From positions 40,845 to 104,844 of the IMG/VR virus record IMGVR_UViG_3300044825_001015: 64,000 bases of DNA; one strand, 5' to 3'. Below the pieces are notes generated by a model, which saw only the letters and a list, made by a program, of their open reading frames with translations, was not told the DNA's origin and ran no database searches. The first letter of the stretch is position 1. Each line of letters begins with the position of its first letter. The position numbers and the translations under genes were made by a program. Positions 62,186 to 64,000 of the stretch are shown piece by piece. The stretch is from a virus.

Positions 62186-62351
62186 CGATCCACCTCGCAA
62201 CTGCCGCGCAGAAATCTTCAAACGTTGTCTCCTTATCGAATCCAAACGTGAAGCAGTCTACCTCGTTGTTTCCATTGTCATAGACATTGACAGTATGCGA
62301 ACCGTTCCATACATACGTCCATCCTGAGCGGGAGTCATGAAGTTCTAGCAT
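62178..62351 (-). CDS. small protein (57 aa)
   Basis: MLELHDSRSGWTYVWNGSHT, then DCFTFGFDKETTFEDFCAA. The ATG overlaps the stop upstream (TAATG), and its end overlaps the GTG of the next gene. Typical tiny right-arm fold. Unknown. Confidence 0.55.
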   Translation of the reverse strand: MLELHDSRSGWTYVWNGSHTVNVYDNGNNEVDCFTFGFDKETTFEDFCAAVARWIGE

Positions 62352-62623
62352 TACTCCACCGCCCGAAAGTTCTCCATGAACTGTGCAAAGTAGATCAGCG
62401 GAACGTACGGGTACACCTCATGCGAGTAGAGTGCGGCAAACTCTGGCAGAGGCTCAGTAACCCACTCATCATTCTTGAAGAATGCCAGTTCGACAGAATG
62501 CGGGAAGCGTGCGTATGCTCCATCTCCGATTGCAATGGATACCTCATCGGCCATGGGGTGAGCGATCTTGGCCCTGGCGTTGATGTAGTGCCTATCACCA
62601 TATGTTTCAGCGCGGGTAATCAT
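62351..62623 (-). CDS. hypothetical protein (90 aa)
   Basis: MITRAETYGDRHYINARAKI, AIGDGAYARFPHSVELAFFK and EFAALYSHEVYPYVPLIYFA. Mixed alpha/beta. TAATG couplings at both ends. Unknown. Confidence 0.55.
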   Translation of the reverse strand: MITRAETYGDRHYINARAKIAHPMADEVSIAIGDGAYARFPHSVELAFFKNDEWVTEPLPEFAALYSHEVYPYVPLIYFAQFMENFRAVE

Positions 62624-62718
62624 TAGAAGCCTTCCTCTATTCCACCAACGATTGCCATAGCAGTAAGGATACCGCTAATAATGACGAATGACAAGACATG
62701 CTGTGCGAATGTTCTCAT
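62623..62718 (-). CDS. tiny membrane protein (31 aa)
   Basis: MRTFAQHVLSFVIISGILTA, one transmembrane helix with a short acidic end (GGIEEGF). GAGGGAGGAATC ahead of ATG is a strong Shine-Dalgarno, which supports this short gene. Confidence 0.55.
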   Translation of the reverse strand: MRTFAQHVLSFVIISGILTAMAIVGGIEEGF

Positions 62719-62807
62719 GATTCCTCCCTCTCGCATGTGCATGATCCAAAGTTACCACGGGCGTCTGACAGTAGAAGCCTGCCACACTTAGCGCATGTGC
62801 GGAACAC
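62715..62807 (-). CDS. tiny zinc-ribbon protein (30 aa)
   Basis: GTG start (TAGTG overlap). FRTCAKCGRLLLSDARGN, then SCTCEREES: C-x2-C ... C-x-C. TGTCAGAC occurs within its coding region (62751-62758), so this may also serve as a promoter spacer, but no clean -10 lies at leaderless distance. Confidence 0.5.
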   Translation of the reverse strand: MFRTCAKCGRLLLSDARGNFGSCTCEREES

Positions 62808-63088
62808 TAGAATTCCAATCCCATCGAAGCCAGTCCTGTGATCAGTTGGGCCTGGATCACAGGGTCATTCTTGTCCTCAGGCTTGAGCCACTTTACCATG
62901 GCAGACCCACGGGACTGCATGGTATTACCCTGCGTGTCGGTTACGAGGAACCAGTCATCCTCTAGCGGTTCGATGATGAACCACCGAGTATGGAGCATCC
63001 CCTTAGCGTTCTCTCCAAGGATACCCTCCACAAATGGTGGGCACTCTCGCATGGGAGTGGTGACGATACGATCTACTGATTCGATCAT
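62807..63088 (-). CDS. hypothetical protein (93 aa)
   Basis: The ATG at 63088 overlaps the stop of the gene upstream (ATGA), so the longer frame is discarded. MIESVDRIVTTPMRECPPFV, then a beta-rich middle (RWFIIEPLEDDWFLVTDTQG) and a helical end. Unknown. Confidence 0.55.
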   Translation of the reverse strand: MIESVDRIVTTPMRECPPFVEGILGENAKGMLHTRWFIIEPLEDDWFLVTDTQGNTMQSRGSAMVKWLKPEDKNDPVIQAQLITGLASMGLEF

Positions 63089-63207
63089 GGCCTGACCGCC
63101 TTTCCATTGACGAGGACCCATTCCCCGCAGCCATAGCAAATCCAACGAGGGGCGGCGGTACCAAGACGGATGCTGCCCTTGCAGTTCTCACACGGTGTCT
63201 TTCTCAT
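63085..63207 (-). CDS. small zinc-ribbon protein (40 aa), leaderless
   Basis: TPCENCKGSIRLGTAAPRW then ICYGCGEWVLVNG: two C-x2-C pairs. The ATG lies 7 nt after the -10 TAGAGT. First gene of the 63207-61982 operon. Confidence 0.65.
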   Translation of the reverse strand: MRKTPCENCKGSIRLGTAAPRWICYGCGEWVLVNGKAVRP

Positions 63208-63214
63208 GTCTCCG

Positions 63215-63244
63215 ACTCTACACTAGGGGGCCGACAATAGTCAA
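63215..63244 (-). promoter_or_regulatory. leaderless promoter of the 63207-61982 operon
   Basis: Leftward TTGACT (63244-63239), 18-bp spacer ATTGTCGGCCCCC..., TAGAGT (63220-63215), then 7 nt to ATG. Upstream are the ATTTGTATGCATTTTGG tract, element E7 and, farther, an SOS-box-like palindrome. Confidence 0.72.
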
Positions 63245-63312
63245 ATCCAAAATGCATACAAATCGGACATTTTCAAAGTTTTTTTTCTGGGAAAAAATCC
63301 AAGGTTTCGTAA

Positions 63313-63345
63313 CTTGACATTTTATGATTTCGGTGGCGGCACCGA
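63313..63345 (-). repeat. palindromic regulatory element E7 (one outer arm)
   Basis: CTTGACA, 10 bp, TCGGTG-gcgg-CACCGA. The distal TGTCAAG arm is lost (GTGACAG lies 12 bp too far). A partial further module, CCGTCGTAAGACTTTTTTAT, follows at 63381. The non-coding stretch 63208-63454 contains these elements and the SOS box. Confidence 0.72.
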
Positions 63346-63422
63346 AAAATTCCATGAAATTTCTGTGACAGTAGTAATACCGTCGTAAGACTTTTTTATA
63401 TCTAATTATTCGGTCACAGGTG

Positions 63423-63440
63423 TTCGAACTGTTGTTCGAA
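63423..63440. promoter_or_regulatory. LexA/SOS-box-like palindrome
   Basis: TTCGAAC-TGTT-GTTCGAA: matches the Gram-positive/actinobacterial LexA site CGAAC-N4-GTTCG and is a perfect 7+7 palindrome. It lies about 215 bp upstream of the 63207 gene and just beyond the end of the gene at 63455. It may connect part of the right arm to DNA damage. Confidence 0.55.
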
Positions 63441-63446
63441 CCCTGC

Positions 63447-63471
63447 CGCTTAGGTTAGGCTGACCTAAGCG
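63447..63471 (-). terminator. 9-bp hairpin overlapping the end of gene 63455
   Basis: CGCTTAGGT and ACCTAAGCG pair around a 7-nt loop; the stop codon lies in the loop/stem. No U-run follows. It could end or process the leftward transcript from beyond 63834. Confidence 0.5.
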
Positions 63472-63625
63472 CACGCGCCAGACGGATTAGGTCACGGTAG
63501 TATTCTACTCGCGCCGCATCCTGTCGGGATACCGCGTCCTGCCCGATACGGGCGACCAATGCGCGGCGTTCACGTTGCGCCATAGTCTGACGCGGCGGGA
63601 TGCCACGGTAGGGATAGGCGTTCAC
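63455..63625 (-). CDS. small basic protein (56 aa)
   Basis: GTG start in a GTGA overlap. MNAYPYRGIPPRQTMAQRER, then a helical basic stretch ending in ARALRSA. GC-rich. Unknown; probably nucleic-acid-binding by charge. Confidence 0.55.
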   Translation of the reverse strand: MNAYPYRGIPPRQTMAQRERRALVARIGQDAVSRQDAARVEYYRDLIRLARALRSA

Positions 63626-63834
63626 CTACGCCCCCTAGCACTCTTAGCGTACTCCAAGACTCTCATCTCAGAGCCACAGTCGCAGATAGCGCGACCAGCG
63701 CGAGACCCACGACCATTCACGCGGTCCCAGACCACGTTGGTTACGACATGACCAACGCGCATGAACGCGCCGTCCCTAGTGGTACACGCCCCATCGAAGG
63801 ACGAGACTGCATACCAATTTCTCTTGCTATTCAT
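63622..63834 (-). CDS. hypothetical basic protein (70 aa)
   Basis: GCAGGAGGTGTCCGC before ATG. MNSKRNWYAVSSFDGACTTR, then a strand-rich basic middle and ICDCGSEMRVLEYAKSARGR. Isolated C-x-C. Overlaps the gene on each side. Unknown. Confidence 0.55.
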   Translation of the reverse strand: MNSKRNWYAVSSFDGACTTRDGAFMRVGHVVTNVVWDRVNGRGSRAGRAICDCGSEMRVLEYAKSARGRR

Positions 63835-64000
63835 GCGGACACCTCCTGCAGCACGCGACGCTTGGACTCTACGGCGAAGCGACCTGTGAGGCTACGGTTC
63901 GCGTAGCGAAGGTAGGTCATGGCCTCGCCATGGGTAATCCAACGAGTGACGGGCACACGCCCATAGATCGAAGCGTGATCCAAGCGGACTACGCGGTATC
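63831..64000 (-). CDS. hypothetical protein, C-terminal part (runs off window)
   Basis: The frame is open from base 64000 to the TGA at 63831, reading RVVRLDHASIYGRVPVTRW, then ITHGEAMTYLRYANRSLTGR and a basic end. The start lies outside the window. ATGA overlap with the next gene. GC-rich, like the end of the right arm. Unknown. Confidence 0.55.
   Translation of the reverse strand, partial: YRVVRLDHASIYGRVPVTRWITHGEAMTYLRYANRSLTGRFAVESKRRVLQEVSA

Noticed and set aside
62745-62765. TGTCAGAC within the 30-aa zinc-ribbon gene as a further promoter
   Set aside because: No TANNNT hexamer is placed correctly, and the following gene has its own strong Shine-Dalgarno.
52851-63345. Palindromic repeats as a CRISPR array or as intrinsic terminators
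   Set aside because: They are kilobases apart without regular spacers, and no U-run follows the palindrome on either strand; position upstream of promoters fits regulatory sites better.

Overview
The window is part of a large tailed-phage genome whose host is very probably an actinobacterium. Pointers to that host are two WhiB-like Fe-S regulators, an Lsr2-type DNA-binding domain, a DUF732-like lipoprotein, a DUF7455-like zinc protein, TANNNT-type -10 boxes placed six or seven bases before start codons (leaderless mRNAs), and a Cheo-type LexA/SOS box. The layout (tape measure, distal tail proteins, tail amidase, fibres) is that of a siphovirus. The genome starts before base 1 and continues past base 64000.

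Left arm, 1-52436, is AT-rich and read entirely rightward. 1-13997 holds the end of the tape measure, minor tail proteins, a tail-borne amidase and fibronectin-type fibres. 14023-17713 holds small genes, an HNH protein and a metallophosphoesterase. 17710-28340 is the replication and recombination block: DnaB-like helicase, primase, a gp32-like SSB, a C-family DNA polymerase (DnaE), MazG-like and RecA proteins, a Hjc-like nuclease, a Cas4/RecB-like Fe-S nuclease and a RuvC-like resolvase. 28499-31374 holds a glycosyltransferase, an FkbM methyltransferase, an IMPDH/GMPR enzyme and an Nmad1-like protein. The terminase pair is at 31844-34142. 34159-42003 carries eight tRNA genes interleaved with coding genes, including a second glycosyltransferase, a NodU/CmcH carbamoyltransferase and a secreted lysozyme-like protein with its own consensus promoter. 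42005-52436 is a run of small genes with a SpoU methyltransferase, a dCMP-type deaminase, an Ntn-hydrolase/proteasome-like protein, a HAD phosphatase and a pyrimidine-dimer-glycosylase-like protein. Five Fe(II)/2-oxoglutarate oxygenase-like proteins are spread over the tRNA and small-gene blocks.

52437-52961 has no genes. It lies where rightward and leftward transcription converge and carries a cluster of DnaA-box-like 9-mers; it is the best candidate replication origin.

Right arm, 52962-64000, is read entirely leftward, is visibly more GC-rich and is made of short overlapping genes plus three tRNA genes. Its control architecture repeats. A roughly 50-bp palindrome (CTTGACA, 10 bp, TCGGTG-N4-CACCGA, 10 bp, TGTCAAG) sits upstream of each operon. 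It is followed on the leftward strand by TTACGACG, an A/T-rich tract, and then a promoter whose spacer carries a conserved TGTCNGNCC block; several of these promoters lead directly into leaderless ATGs. Four copies of a small RNA motif that folds as a covarying H-type pseudoknot lie beside the leftward tRNA genes, and a tRNA-sized cloverleaf-like RNA with its own promoter lies next to the origin. These elements are the least expected content of the window.
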